Shown here piece by piece: positions 1 through 10,303 of a stretch of DNA of 64,000 bases (positions within the stretch are counted from its first letter, which is position 1; each line of letters opens with the position of its first letter). The notes below the pieces were generated by a model. It worked only from the letters and a program-made list of their open reading frames with translations, made no database searches and was not told the DNA's origin. Both the position numbers and the translations under genes were made by a program. The DNA comes from Enoplolaimus lenunculus. Taxonomy: Eukaryota > Nematoda > Enoplea > Enoplida > Thoracostomopsidae. The DNA is taken from NCBI GenBank assembly GCA_030248215.1, contig JASANG010001477.1, positions 1 through 64,000 of the forward strand. The letters are read 5' to 3'.

Positions 1-52
1 TCTACGCAGCGAAACTGTAACTGGCAGCAAGATTGACCGATTCCAAACTTAC

Positions 53-174
53 TCGTTGATAGCCTCGAGAAATTTTCGTTGATGAACGCGAACAATTGTA
101 TCATTTGGTGTCTTCATTCGATATTTATAAATAAACCACGTATGCTGAAGTACTAACGCTGCTGAATTGTGACG
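53..174 (-). CDS. KCNN: Gene A exon 7: calmodulin-binding domain
   Basis: The acceptor is gttgttttag at 175; the donor is AACGA then GTAAGT after 53, in phase 2. It encodes NSAALVLQHTWFIYK followed by a basic linker and HQRKFLEAINE, aligning with the SK calmodulin-binding domain (NAAANVLRETWLIYK and HQRKFLQAI in vertebrates). The 122-bp length and phases equal gene B exon 7. The coiled-coil exon that should follow would lie beyond position 1. Confidence 0.94.
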
Positions 175-2279
175 CTAAAACAACAAAAAAATAATCATTA
201 AATGGACGCTGCGAAAGCCAACACGCGATGAGCCAGAGGTGAAACAAAATTTAAGATGCCTACAGTCAAAAGTGGATGACGCATAGATCAGCAAGAGTAT
301 GCAACTGGGTATGTTCTGTGAAAGGAAAGGATGTACTCTGCACGCGTTGCATTTTTTCCTTACCACTCTCATTTCAGGGGGTGTTGATACCTTGAAATCA
401 GATAAATACTGTAGCAGCGTACAATGTGAAACATTATCGGCTTACATTGTTGATTTAAATTTTTGTCATTTCGTAATTTTTCCTGTATGCAGTTGACCCA
501 CTCAAAATAAAAAGTGCAGGGGCAAAAAAACACGCAGTGGTACTTTGTATGCCACTCGTGTTTTAGGAAGGTGCACATTCTTGTTCAAGTGATCATTGTC
601 AACTCTTGCTAAAGTGAAGATGAAATTGTAATAACAATAGTCTCTACGCTGTTAAAATTTTCATTTGAGCTTTTTTTTGGTAGAATTTCCTGAGCGACTG
701 CCGTATACCTTTCGAGAAAGCTTCGTGTCCGCCATAAAAGCGTTGACGTGTTTCTCAGCTTTTGTCAAATTCAACATTCGACTTACAACTGCAACCAGCG
801 ATGCCATCATACCAACACCCTGAAACAGTAAAGGTAATCAGAACAAAACTGACCAATGAAGTTTGACGAACGTCGAATTTTCGTTCGTGAACTCGTTAAC
901 TGCCATTAAGTTAGGTTGAAATTTTCTAGAAGGGGGCGAATTTTTCTAGAGGGCTAAACTACTTCTGGTTGCCGCTGTATACAACGATCAACAACTTCAG
1001 TCTGCAAACTATCATTTTAAGCATTAAAACACCATGATTGCAAAACAAGAAACAAATTCTTGAATGATACAGGATCTCTGGCCCATTTCATATTTCTTGG
1101 TTCATTATCAAGCGTCAACCTAAGCTGGCATACCACGACTCCAGTGAAAACGCACAACACTCGACCACAGTACGTGCTCGGAACAATATCGCCGTATCCG
1201 ACTGACAAAAATGTAATTATAATCAACCAGAATGCGTTGATCAACGATAAATCATTCTCGTTGTTATGAAAAGTTGGTCGAGAATATCTGAAACGAATGC
1301 TGTATTGGTCTGTTCAAAAACATCTGAGAGATCAGAATAGATTATAACGATAGGTTAGTGTCTAAAAACTTAAACTTATATTTACAGCTTAACAAAACCT
1401 GAACATTAGTTTATGTACAACTTAAATGGCTGGACGGACTAACTAAACTAGAATTTTAAGTTTTACTTTAAACTATCATATTTTTAAGTTTAACACGAGT
1501 TTAAGTAAACTTATTTTTGGATTAAGTAACAAATACAGCTCAGAAATTATGTGTGTTTAAGAATTCACTAAACTTAGCTGAAATTAAAAATGCATAACAT
1601 TTTAAATTAGTTTAAGAGTAAACCAACCTGTTAGTTCAGTTAGTCTAGAAAGTTAGTTAAATACTGTTGGATTAGCTTAAGCTAAAATCAAGTTAGTTCA
1701 AGCTTTCCGAGAGTACAATAAGACGCGTCCCATTTATGAAAAATTTGTCGCTTTACTTGGATTGATTTTTGCCTATCGTTGTGATGTTTTGCGAACTTTT
1801 ACGTGACTCTGTAGAAGTATTTCGGTGTAATTTAAATTTCCGGGTTGTTTACTGGTTATGCGAGCAAGTTGAGCACCGTTTTCCCACTGTCTGTTTTGTA
1901 ATTCCCACATGATTAAGTTCGAACACCTTACAGAATTCAGAATGGTTATGTAGCACCTACGGAAAGGAACGCACTGGAAACGCTTGGTCGAATAGGAATT
2001 TATTGTGTATTTTTCCTGGAACGGGATTAGCTGGTTTGAACAGGACAAATTTATGAATGGAGCTCAACCAGCGGCGAAAGAAAATATAACGACAGGGCGC
2101 GATGGAGTTGTGTATTTTTACCTTCCAATCAGAAACTTGTCCTCATCAAGCCAGCAATCAAAGCTGTACCTGGAAGGTAAACAAAACCCTGCTATTTACC
2201 ACCAGTGCGCTTCCAACACGTTCGTTTTCGTAATCATTGCGATTTAATGAACTACTAGACACCTTTTCAATATATATAA

Positions 2280-2323
<44 letters not shown>

Positions 2324-5300
2324 TATATGTATATATCCCACAACAAAAAAAAAACCAAAAACAAACACACACAAATGTGTATACAACAAAACAAACAAAA
2401 AACAAACAAAAAAAAAAAAAAAAAAAATAAAAAAAACAAAATATATATACAGTAATCGAACAGGCACTTTTCGCCAAATCTGTAGCAGTAATCAACAAAA
2501 TAAGCATCTGTGATCATGCGGTCACCGCTACGGTAACCCGCATAGAGGCATTCGCGATCCACCGCGTCGACTTTGAACTCACCGTTCACATTGTGCAAAC
2601 AGCCAACTCACAATAACAACATGAAGAAGTGTAACAGAAAGTAAACATCTTAACGGATCGTCTCGCATCAGTGTTTTAGCGACAAATCGAAAATTGACCT
2701 GAACATGATTCATTACTGCAATACTCCGGGTTGCGGCGTCTGAAACGGTCAACGGACAAGATAGCGAAACTCTGCTTGCAACAGCGTACCTACGGGGGCA
2801 TTGGAGGTCGCGTCCAACCCCCGTAATTTGGCTGGTGCCCCAGTGAAATAGACTCGGTCTATAACCAAACGATCTTGAATAGTTATTCGTCGACTGACAA
2901 ATATAATTTCTGCGGATGCCCGAGCCTGCTCGATAGGTGCGTATCTAAAAATTTAGATTGGAGGTGGCTATACGAGGTACGAATGTATACATAGTTTGCG
3001 TGTAAATCAAGTTGACCCACTCTCTAAAAACTTAAACTTAAATTATAGCTTAACTAAACTTGAATATTAGGTTAAGTAAAACTTAATGGCTGGACGGACT
3101 AACTAGACTAGAATTTTAATTGTTACTTAAACTAACGTGTTTTTAAGTTTAACACGAGTTTAAGTAAGCTTATTTTTGGATTAACAAGTGCAGCCGTGTA
3201 TCTAAGAGTTCATTAAGTTTAGCTTAAACTGAAAATATGTAAGATTTTAAACGAGTTAAGTAAGCATAAACCTGCCGGTTAGTTTAGTTAATCTAGAAAG
3301 TTGGTTTAATACTGGTGGATTAGCTTAAGCTTAAATCAAGTTAGTTTAAGCTTTTAGAGAGCAGCTAACATTGGCGTACGGTGACTTCTATTTTAGCTCC
3401 AATTGTACCAGACCAGTAGCCTGCACACCTTGCTTGGGGGGCAAAATTGTTCAGAAGGCGCTACTAGGGGCATACAACGGTATTCGTTGACTTTTATAAG
3501 CAAGGTTGAAAATTTTAGGGGGGCTAAAAATTTACCAGGGAATTAGGTACGGGCCCGTATTGTACCTCACCTTGAAACAACCTGGAATGTAGCACCATGC
3601 ACCGGCCAAGCAAATACAACCTTGCAAACATCGGTAAAGACATCAGAACTTCGAGTGGAACGGTCGACGCTTTTTGATGAGTGATATGCCGTTGTGTATA
3701 CAACACGTTCCACGGCACTTCTAAAGTACCAGGAATTGGGCAAATAAGGCACGCAACAAATTCTTGCCAAAACTGAATCATTCTTCGATTGGTCAGCGTT
3801 ACACGCCAGTCGTCAGCTCCAGTATCGATCATAACCAGCTGAATTTCGATCCAATGATAGAAGATGATTGACGCTTCGAGCGCGACGGTTGATAATACTA
3901 TGATTGCGCGTAGGATTTGAGATATGAAATCTGCCTGAAATTGGGATAACTAAATTTATATTTCCAAAGTGAGAAGATCGTATCTGTCATTTGTTTACGT
4001 TTGAAATCTAAAAAATGTTGCATTTACTGATTTTTTGGTGGTTTATCTTGAACTCTTGGTCTCGCTTTTTAACTTAAAACTAGAATTTACACTCAAAGTT
4101 GAATAATTCGTCTAATGCTACCTGTGGTTTCATCGTTTTAGTCTCACATGTGTCACTAACACGACGTGTTATTTACCAGTATGTTAGAAGTTAACCTGTG
4201 CCGCTTTTTGGTCCCATCCTAAGATAACAGTTCTTGGCAACAACGCATTGAAAATTTGGTCAAAGTCTTCTAAAAGTATGGTTATGACTTTTGAGCACGT
4301 TAAATACTAACTGTGTTGTGAATATTTTGCGACGCTCAAATAGCCGTGAAAACGGGTCCGTAGATAAGGGGACGGGCAAAGAGGCTGGGCCGACCCTGAA
4401 AAAATTTGCCGCCACCCTTTGAAACTTTTAACCTCGCTTGTAAGTCAACGAAAACCATTATATGCTCCTCCTGATAATTCTTTAGCCCATATAGCATGGT
4501 GAGCTAGCTACGTTTCTGGTTGATAACTTGCACAAATACCACAACATTTGTTCCCCTCTTTTTTACCCGCGAAAGGGTTTTCGTTCCAGTCAGCTCGTTA
4601 TCCACAATCATCAGCAAAATACCAAAAAACGCAATTGCCAAGCTAAAATCTGCGACTTTGGTTCGTTTGCCTAATAACCGTTTTCGAATATTGAGTCCAA
4701 TTTTAGCATCATGAAGAGTAAATTGGGACCTGTACGCGAATTTACTCGGTCGAGCCACCTTTTCAGCTATGTGACGATTATGATTTTGCGTTTTCCATGA
4801 GTCTTCTTCACTTTCCAACCCTTGCTTGATCTCAGTATTTTCGCCTGTAGTTGCCCTCAACTTTCTTGACTCTCTCCAAGGATTAAATTTAGCTTTCAGT
4901 GTTTGAGCTCGGCGAGGAGAAATTGATGAATTTCGACGCAACCGGGACGCGACTGGAGAAATTTGTTGATGGCTCCGGTCAGAAAATGACAACGATTGTA
5001 TAGTTGCAAATAGTCGTCTGGCAACATCGACAGATCGTTGCGATTTGAGTAGTGTTGTTTTCTTTTTTGACGCAAACGCGATTGGTTTACTGTTGTTGCG
5101 TAGCCGGATGCGAGGCGCAACACTAAACGATACAACGTTGTACGACGGGATCACTGATTCGTCGATGAGTTGCGCTGTTGCCATTGTCGGAATTGCATCA
5201 ACGCAATTTGATTGGTCCGCGTAGTCTGAACAATCTCGACTGTCGCGATCTGATTGGTTGCGGTCGGTTGGCTGTTTCACTGCAAATAAAATCCGTATTC

Positions 5301-6660
5301 TCAACTGTGTGTTGTGTAGAAGTAGCACCTGTTGCCAGTTGCGTTCACAAGTTTATGTTCTTGAGAATTTGTTATGCACCTGAAATGCTTTCGCGACCGT
5401 CGCTATACGAACTGGTTTGTTAGGTTAATTCTTGTGGTACAAAAGGGTTGGGAAATTCACCTGACAAGCAATTATTGTACAATGTTGAGTATGAATAATC
5501 CAATTAACAAGAATAGCTTTTAGAGAAAAGCATTAGAAGATTTGAAATCACAACCGCAATCACGATAGGACTGGTTGTGTTAGCTTAACTGGTGCACGGG
5601 TGCGGAAACCGTTTATTCTAAGGGGATAAAACAGGGGCACTCACCCAAAACAGTAGCACCTTATCACCCTGCGCTTATTCTTTTATATCAACGGCGGATC
5701 CAGAAAATTTTAATACTGGCGCGGGAACAATAAACTACTAAACGACCGAGAAGCAAAACGCATTTTAATATCGTTTTATAGACCAAAGCTTTTGTTGTTG
5801 GTCCTTCCGGTAACGGATTCCATTCTTGATAGGCAACCCCAAATCTTAAAAACATAGCATTGTTGACAATGCTTGCTTGCTCGTATTTAGCATTTCAAAG
5901 TTTTTGATATTTTCAGTTTTTTAATATATAAAGATAGCCTGCAAAAAGGGCTGTTTTCTGACAACATAAAGCATGCTTTACCGTAGTTTGAAACCGGTAA
6001 TTGATTCAAATCTAATTCGGTTGCAATTTGTCTTCGTATCGCAGGTGTTTTTGATTTAATTGCATGCTGCGATTTTGATAGAAATGACGAATTTGCTGTG
6101 CGCGCCACTGCGGCCACTGCTGCATTGGAACGTTTTCGAAAACTTAGCAAATTCGTAAATTGCCGAGAACTGGCAACATTTCGCCAAACTTCACTGCTAA
6201 TTTGATAGAAGTTATCCGACTGAGGAATGCCGCTTGAAGCGTTCGCACCGCCTGTTTGTTGTTGTGTCTTGTAAGGGCGGTTATCAAACGTATACTTCAC
6301 GTTAATTGGACTGCGTCTAAATTTGCGTTCGCTTGATATTAAGGGCTCCACGGCGTGGGTAATATTATTTTCAGACTCAGGGGCTGCTGGATAGTTGTGG
6401 ACGCGTTTTACGCTCATGGGAGCGCAAGCACAATTTAATGTTTGGACAAACGTATCTGAGCATTGGGTGGTATCATTTACAGTAACTAAGGGTACACTGC
6501 TTGGACAATAAAGGCCTCGATCGGATAAGGTAAGTTTTTCTTCTGTTTGCGCCCGATAAATCCGATCCAAGTTATCCTGTTGTGCTGGAAGCGGTTGTAC
6601 ATTGCTTTCAGACTTGTGCCGTAAAAGAACAGCGTCTTCATTTGCGGTTGATAGAAACAT
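53..6660 (-). CDS. KCNN: SK channel gene A (KCNN family), 3' end outside window
   Basis: Calcium-activated, voltage-independent potassium channel subunit; such subunits form plasma-membrane tetramers with calmodulin bound to the C-terminus. Coding exons on the minus strand, in order: 5982-6660, 4567-5279, 3571-3934, 2583-2739, 1134-1287, 709-819, 53-174. All introns are GT-AG and all phases agree, giving 766 codons before the window edge. Residues 1 to about 430 are a low-similarity N-terminus. S1 ends exon 2, S2-S4 lie at 465-585, S5 at 586-637, the GYGD filter at 668-671, S6 at about 680-710, and the calmodulin-binding region starts at about 711. No stop or frameshift is seen. The coiled-coil exon must lie to the left of the window. 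Introns hold several short inverted-repeat elements. Family identity is certain; the exact start codon is less so. Confidence 0.93.
290..400 (+). repeat. Dispersed repeat (GCAAGAGTATGCAACTGG family), copy 1
   Basis: About 110 bp related to 32281-32395 and to 54748-54835: shared core with GAGTATGCAACTGG, AGGAAAGGATGTAC, GCACGCG and TTCAGGGGGTGTTGATACCTTGAAA. It lies in the gene A intron between exons 6 and 7. The boundaries are approximate and I found no inverted repeats. Confidence 0.6.
709..819 (-). CDS. KCNN: Gene A exon 6: distal S6 and start of calmodulin-binding domain
   Basis: The acceptor is tactgtttcag at 820; the donor is CGAAAG then GTATAC after 709. It is exactly 37 codons, phase 0 at both ends, like gene B exon 6. 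It encodes the second half of S6 and the highly conserved [18 protein letters not shown], the start of the constitutively bound calmodulin interface. Confidence 0.95.
1134..1287 (-). CDS. KCNN: Gene A exon 5: pore helix and selectivity filter
   Basis: The acceptor is attcgtttcag at 1288; the donor is GTCGTG then GTATGC after 1134, in phase 0. It encodes a short S5-pore turret (about 16 residues), the pore helix INAFWLIIITFLSV, the filter GYGDIVP and the start of S6 (TYCGRVLCVFTGVV). This is an ordinary potassium-selective SK pore. The turret is about 29 residues shorter than in gene B. Confidence 0.95.
1358..1714. mobile_element. CTCTCTAAAAAC-type MITE, copy 1
   Basis: An AT-rich element of about 357 bp beginning TCTAAAAACTTAAACTT and ending AGCTTTCCGAGAG, the imperfect inverse. 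It is colinear over its whole length with 3020-3361, including GGCTGGACGGACTAACTA. It sits in the intron between exons 4 and 5 of gene A, about 70 bp upstream of the exon 5 acceptor. There is no coding capacity. Confidence 0.8.
2263..2450. repeat. TA microsatellite and A-rich tract
   Basis: A (TATA)n run at about 2265-2325 is followed by A-rich low-complexity sequence to about 2440, inside the gene A intron between exons 4 and 5. Apparent reading frames here come only from the low complexity. Confidence 0.9.
2583..2739 (-). CDS. KCNN: Gene A exon 4: S4-S5 linker and S5
   Basis: The acceptor is gaccgtttcag at 2740; the donor is GAACG then GTGAGT after 2583. The 157-bp exon enters in phase 1 and leaves in phase 2. 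It encodes [19 protein letters not shown], which contacts calmodulin in known SK structures, then VAKTLM and the S5 helix ending in the conserved CER. The length and phases equal those of gene B exon 4 (21339-21495). Confidence 0.93.
3020..3361. mobile_element. CTCTCTAAAAAC-type MITE, copy 2
   Basis: 342 bp with ends CTCTCTAAAAACTTAAACTT and GTTTAAGCTTTTAGAGAG, a clear terminal inverted repeat. It matches 1358-1714 in the same orientation. It lies in the intron between exons 3 and 4 of gene A. Confidence 0.85.
3405..3557. mobile_element. CGTAGCC-type MITE in gene A intron 3
   Basis: A diverged copy of the family with ends GGGCCCGTAGCC. It shows the family core: an AGCAAGGT-like end, the ACAAGGGTTTT-like motif and AGCAAGGTTGAAAATTTT. 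The right end (GGGCCCGTA at about 3551) lies some 13 nt inside the intron from the exon 3 donor at 3570, and the left end is about 44 bp from the neighbouring MITE. Confidence 0.65.
3571..3934 (-). CDS. KCNN: Gene A exon 3: S2, S3 and S4 in one exon
   Basis: The acceptor is caatttcag at 3935; the donor is CAAG then GTGAGG after 3571, in phase 1. It encodes S2 (ending FYHWIEIQL), the family signature MIDTGADDW, S3 with CPIPG, and S4 (LPMFARLYLLGR, then LHSRLF). The arginines of S4 are spaced as in other SK channels. Gene B needs two exons for the same region, split right after EIQ. Confidence 0.93.
4354..4511. mobile_element. CGTAGCC-type MITE in gene A intron 2
   Basis: Begins GGGTCCGTAGA and ends GTGAGCTAGCTACG, with the family core CTTGTAAGTCAACGAAAACC between them. 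It ends about 55 bp from the exon 2 donor (4566), within the intron. Confidence 0.75.
4567..5279 (-). CDS. KCNN: Gene A exon 2: N-terminus and S1 helix
   Basis: The acceptor is ttttatttgcag at 5280; the donor is CGG then GTAAAA after 4567, in phase 0. The end encodes a basic stretch followed by S1 (ILLMIVDNEL near the end), which matches the KCNN S1 pattern of small hydrophobic residues ending in an acidic E/D-x-E-L motif. An internal ATG at 5184 (MATAQLIDES) could serve as an alternative start if exon 1 is skipped. The exon is 713 bp. Confidence 0.88.
5690..5790. mobile_element. Fragment of GGATCC-type element
   Basis: Carries the GGCGGATCCAGAAAATTTT end typical of the GGATCC family, without a recognisable second end. 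It lies in the intron between exons 1 and 2 of gene A. Confidence 0.4.
5982..6660 (-). CDS. KCNN: Gene A exon 1: N-terminal cytoplasmic region
   Basis: Open for 226 codons from an ATG at 6660, ending in a donor (TACG then GTAAAG) at 5982 in phase 1. The phase matches the acceptor of the next exon at 5279, which joins the two frames cleanly. The protein is polar, with no recognised domain, as is usual for the variable SK N-terminus. There is no in-frame stop just upstream of the ATG, and a good acceptor (ttatttttcag) lies at 6683, so a further 5' exon is possible. Inclusion in gene A rests on frame, strand and splice phase, not on sequence similarity. Confidence 0.7.
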
Positions 6661-6696
6661 ATTGGCGTGAAATATAAATAAGCTGAAAAATAAGAT

Positions 6697-6960
6697 TTAA
6701 AGCTCTATTCACACGTGCAAGTTTTGTTCGAAAATCTATTGACAGAACCTGCGACTGCAATTTGATTCATGATGCAGTACAGCCTGCAAATATTACCTGA
6801 ATTAAAAATGTTATGTTTATGTGTGATATTTATTGAGGTCAGTTGCGATCGACTGCACTAATTGTTTGTTCAAATTTCGACGGAAATAGACATTTTTGCA
6901 ATTCTTGCAGTTGCAAGTTACACATAAAGTCCTGCAAGTTGCTGTAACAAATCTTACACT
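6697..6960. mobile_element. GTGCAAG-type element, truncated copy
   Basis: Begins AAAGCTCTATTCACACGTGC, like the ends of 18069-18360 and 20177-20461, and contains repeated CTTGCAGTTGCAAGTT motifs. The right inverted end is not clear. It lies immediately upstream of gene A exon 1. Confidence 0.5.
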
Positions 6961-7239
6961 GAAATAATCTGGAACGTAAAATCGCAATATATGTGAAGAT
7001 TGGAAGACTATCTTGCGCGTTTACCTTGAGTTGTAAGAACTTTTGAAGTTTAAATTAACAACTATAGTAGGGAATATAAATTGCTAAGGTTTTGCTTTCA
7101 TTTAAAAAGAATTAGGTTTGGACGTATAGTTCAGCACATTGTAATTCGAGGTTTGGGTTAACCAAAACCAGTATAACTGTGGCTTTGGCATCGTACGACA
7201 CCGCATCGGACTTGATATTAATGCATTTTGGCTTTGGTC

Positions 7240-7414
7240 GGCCAATGAACAGAACAGGGCCGTGGCAATAGTTATAAGCATATTCTTAAGCCTAAGCCTA
7301 AGTCAAAGCCTTCGTCGCAAGAATGAGTTTATACCTAAACCTACGCCTAATTAAAACATTAATATAAAGCAAGTCCCGCAATACAACATTCCGCCTCTGA
7401 ACGTTATATTGGCA
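7240..7414. mobile_element. TTAGGC-B MITE
   Basis: Ends GGCCAATGAACAGAACAGGG and a CCGCCTCTGA...TATATTGGC side, with GCCTAA hexamers inside (TTAAGCCTAAGCCTAAG). The same architecture recurs at 8710, 15088, 15723, 21033, 23600 and 51337. Confidence 0.75.
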
Positions 7415-8086
7415 ATTTGGTCTTAGCCTTATTAATTTCTACACGAAATCAACAATAACCGTATGTATAATTATGCTGCGTTTCATACGAACTGAACACC
7501 GAAACGGATATATTTTTCATTTGGCATTTAAATGTTTGCACAAAAAAAGCTAATAATCACTTTTTATATTACAACATTGCTGCAATTTTACGGTCAACGC
7601 TATTTTAATATTACACAAATAACGTCCGATTTTGAGGTAAAAATCAACCATAAACTGACACAATTGTTGCAGTAATTTAACGGATTAATGACATTTGAAC
7701 ATAATAGCATTCTTATGCAAAGCGAAAAAAATTTAATTTAAAATATATTTTATTTTTACAAACCTTTAAACCGTTGCCAGATTTGTGGCGAAACGTGAAA
7801 AAAGCTGGTATTTGCTTGAAATTGAAATTACCCGTTTGACTCCAGCACTGGGGGATCCCAGGGCGTTTTTTGTAACAGATGGGGGGCCATTAGTAAGTTT
7901 TCAATTGGACGTCGCTTAATTTTTCCGCCTTAGCTGCCTATAAAACATTTCGTAACTGAGCAGCACTTGCTATACAGCCTTCTGTGACCGGATGAAAATA
8001 TTAATTCTCAAATTATTGCATAAATTGCACGACAAAAACCAAACTAGAGCTTACGATTTCAAACTATTAATATTTATTCTATTAAC

Positions 8087-8282
8087 GGCCAATGTTACTT
8101 TAAGGGGCGTAACAGTGGATTAAGCGTATTCCTAAGCCTAAGCCTAAGCGTTGCATAAAATGTGTTCCTAAGCGTAAGCCTAAGCCTAAGCCTGAGCCTA
8201 AACAAAAAATGTAACCTAGGATCTAAACTTACTTTTATAGACCCACCAGTAACCTGAACGCTCCTTTAAGTAACAAGTGCCC
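8087..8282. mobile_element. TTAGGC-A MITE
   Basis: Inverted ends GGCCAATGTTACTTTAAGGG and the complement of AACGCTCCTTTAAGTAAC. Inside are two GCCTAA-hexamer blocks and the family constants AAAATGTAA and TTTTATAGACCCACC. About 196 bp. Confidence 0.85.
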
Positions 8283-8709
8283 TATTAACCATAATCATCA
8301 GCACCGGACCTGTTTTCGGTGAAAACTACGCTTAGTTGTGATGATACCAACCAATCAAATTTGATGCAACGAATTTTCTGGTTTTAGTCAATGTAAAATC
8401 TCATAGTCCAATATTCAAGTTACGCCCGAAATGTAAACAATAAACCATTTTTAGCAAGTGTTCTGCCAGTTTTCAGCCGGAAAACCAGTGCGAAACATTG
8501 TTTCAGGATCCAACCAAATCATTAACCGATTTCAATTCTTGAGAGAGATTTTGTACTGCACATATGCTTACGTATTATTATGCTCTATAATTAAAGTAGC
8601 AACTGAAATTTTCTCTGCCAACACAACACCTTTAACACACGAAATTATACATAACCTACTGTTCCTTTACCAGTTCAAGCAACCCCTGAATTAGTCTATG
8701 CATTATATC

Positions 8710-8932
8710 GGACCCATGTATAGAACAGGGCCGGATCGTTTTCTGGAGGTGCTATAATAGAGTCAGTTTAAGCTTAAGGCTAATCTTTTTGCTTAGGCTT
8801 AGGCGTAGGCTTAGACTTAGGCATAGGAATAGGCTGATCAATACGCTTAGGCTTAAGCTTAGGCTTAGGCTTAAGCTTAGGCTTAGGAATATGCTTATAC
8901 TACTGGTCCGGCCCTGTTCTATACATGGGGCC
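8710..8932. mobile_element. TTAGGC-B MITE, intact
   Basis: Near-perfect ends GGACCCATGTATAGAACAGG and CCTGTTCTATACATGGGGCC flank about 180 bp of TTAGGC-like hexamers. This is the clearest copy of the family and defines its termini. Apparent Ser/Leu-repeat reading frames across it are an artefact of the hexamers. Confidence 0.9.
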
Positions 8933-9900
8933 ATTATCGTATTTTGAAACAGTTGTAAAAGCCAAATAAATCACAACCTAAATTGGTTTCTGTTAGTTTT
9001 ATACGAAATAACCAGACACCTCAACTATATATACATGTGTAAAATTTGTATCAACTGACCATCTGGGCCCGTACTCTGGAATGTGTGAGCACTTATCACC
9101 ACTTGGTTATAGGTCTTGTAACTTACGAATCAGTAAAGCTGAGGATTAGGATCAGGCTTAGGCTTTGGAATTGTACTTGAACGATTTTTTTCGCCCATCA
9201 GCGAAATATTGACCCAAGGGCTTAAGCTAACCGCTTAATGCAATGTTCAACCTTATCGTGGTATCTTAAACTACGAACGTGATTCAAAATCCGCTGGGCA
9301 GCCTCAGCGATAAATAATTGGGCCTACATTGGCGAACCCCGGAAAATTTGAACGGTCTTAATTACCCATGACTAAACGACTAACTATGAACGCTGGGTTT
9401 TCCACAGAATGAAAGCGAATGCGTGTGGTTTTTGGAAAACAGAAAACACGACAATCAGAAGCAACTTTAACCTTTTTTGAACTATAAATGGCAAACATGT
9501 ATAAATTAGATTAGATATAAACCAGGAATGGTGCGTTTTAGCATCTATTACGGGTCGTGTATGACGGTCGCCATAACATATATATGATTAGGTTGTGTAA
9601 GTGAGGAAAGTTGAATAAAATTTTAAACGAACTATTGCAGCTTAAAATTTGTAGAATTTTTGCACCCTATATATTACTCAACGATATGAAAAACTGGTTA
9701 AGACACTCAGGAAGCAGCGTGAACACCTTTTTTCTATAACTTTGGAACATCATCGGACTGTTCATGAGATGCGGAACTTTGTGAACCAAAAGTTTTGTGT
9801 CTGGAAATTTATAGAGTTTCAACGTTGCGAAGTGAAAACAACGTGGTTGCTTAGGGATGAGTTTTCCAAAAAGTTTTCGAAAGACGGAATTACATGATCA

Positions 9901-10061
9901 GGCCTGAAGCCAGCTCACCGTGCGCGGGTGGGGGCTAAAAATCTTTCAGGAGGGGCATACAAGGGTTTTCAATGACATAAAAGCAAGGTAGAAGCTTGTT
10001 AGGGGGTCTAAATGTTTCCAGAGACAGCTAATTCCCCCTGCCTCCCCTCTTGGCTACGGTG
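9901..10061. mobile_element. CGTAGCC-type MITE
   Basis: Ends GGCCTGAAGCCAGCTCACC and CTTGGCTACGG, with the family core GGCATACAAGGGTTTTCAAT and AGCAAGGTAGAA. About 160 bp. Confidence 0.75.
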
Positions 10062-10126
10062 CGCTCTGTGAAAAACTGACACGAGACAACATTTTTGGCT
10101 CAAACGATTAGTGATGGGAACGCTAG

Positions 10127-10303
10127 CCTAAAGCGAAGAAAACGTCGGTAACCAATCGTAAACGTGCAATCAAAGCATACAATTTTGACGTTGTAGCTGA
10201 ACGCGGCATTCAGGTGTTCAATTTGACAAAACAGGAAGCTCCGGCTAAAAAAGAAAACCGGATATTACCTTGAGTGACTGGCTACCTAAGAAGATGGCTT
10301 AAT
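10127..10303 (+). CDS. Unidentified coding-like stretch (possible 3' exon or pseudogene fragment)
   Basis: 58 open codons after a TAG, ending in TAA at 10301. The predicted peptide is basic and well mixed (KRAIKAYNFDVVAERG, then TLSDWLPKKMA at the C-terminus) and does not look like translated AT-rich junk. I do not recognise the family. There is no ATG near the start, and the AG at 10125-10126 is a weak acceptor, so it could be a terminal exon or a piece of a processed or transposon-derived gene. A short stem-loop (AGCCCT, TTCA, AGGGTT) at 10390-10405 resembles the histone 3' hairpin, but the peptide is not a histone. Confidence 0.3.

Noticed and set aside
2158-2598. 146-codon minus-strand frame overlapping gene A exon 4
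   Set aside because: It reads the exon in the wrong frame, then runs through intron and low-complexity A/T sequence; the exon 4 frame and donor fit the family.
8752-8934. Ser/Leu-repeat peptide
   Set aside because: Translation of TTAGGC-type hexamers inside a MITE.
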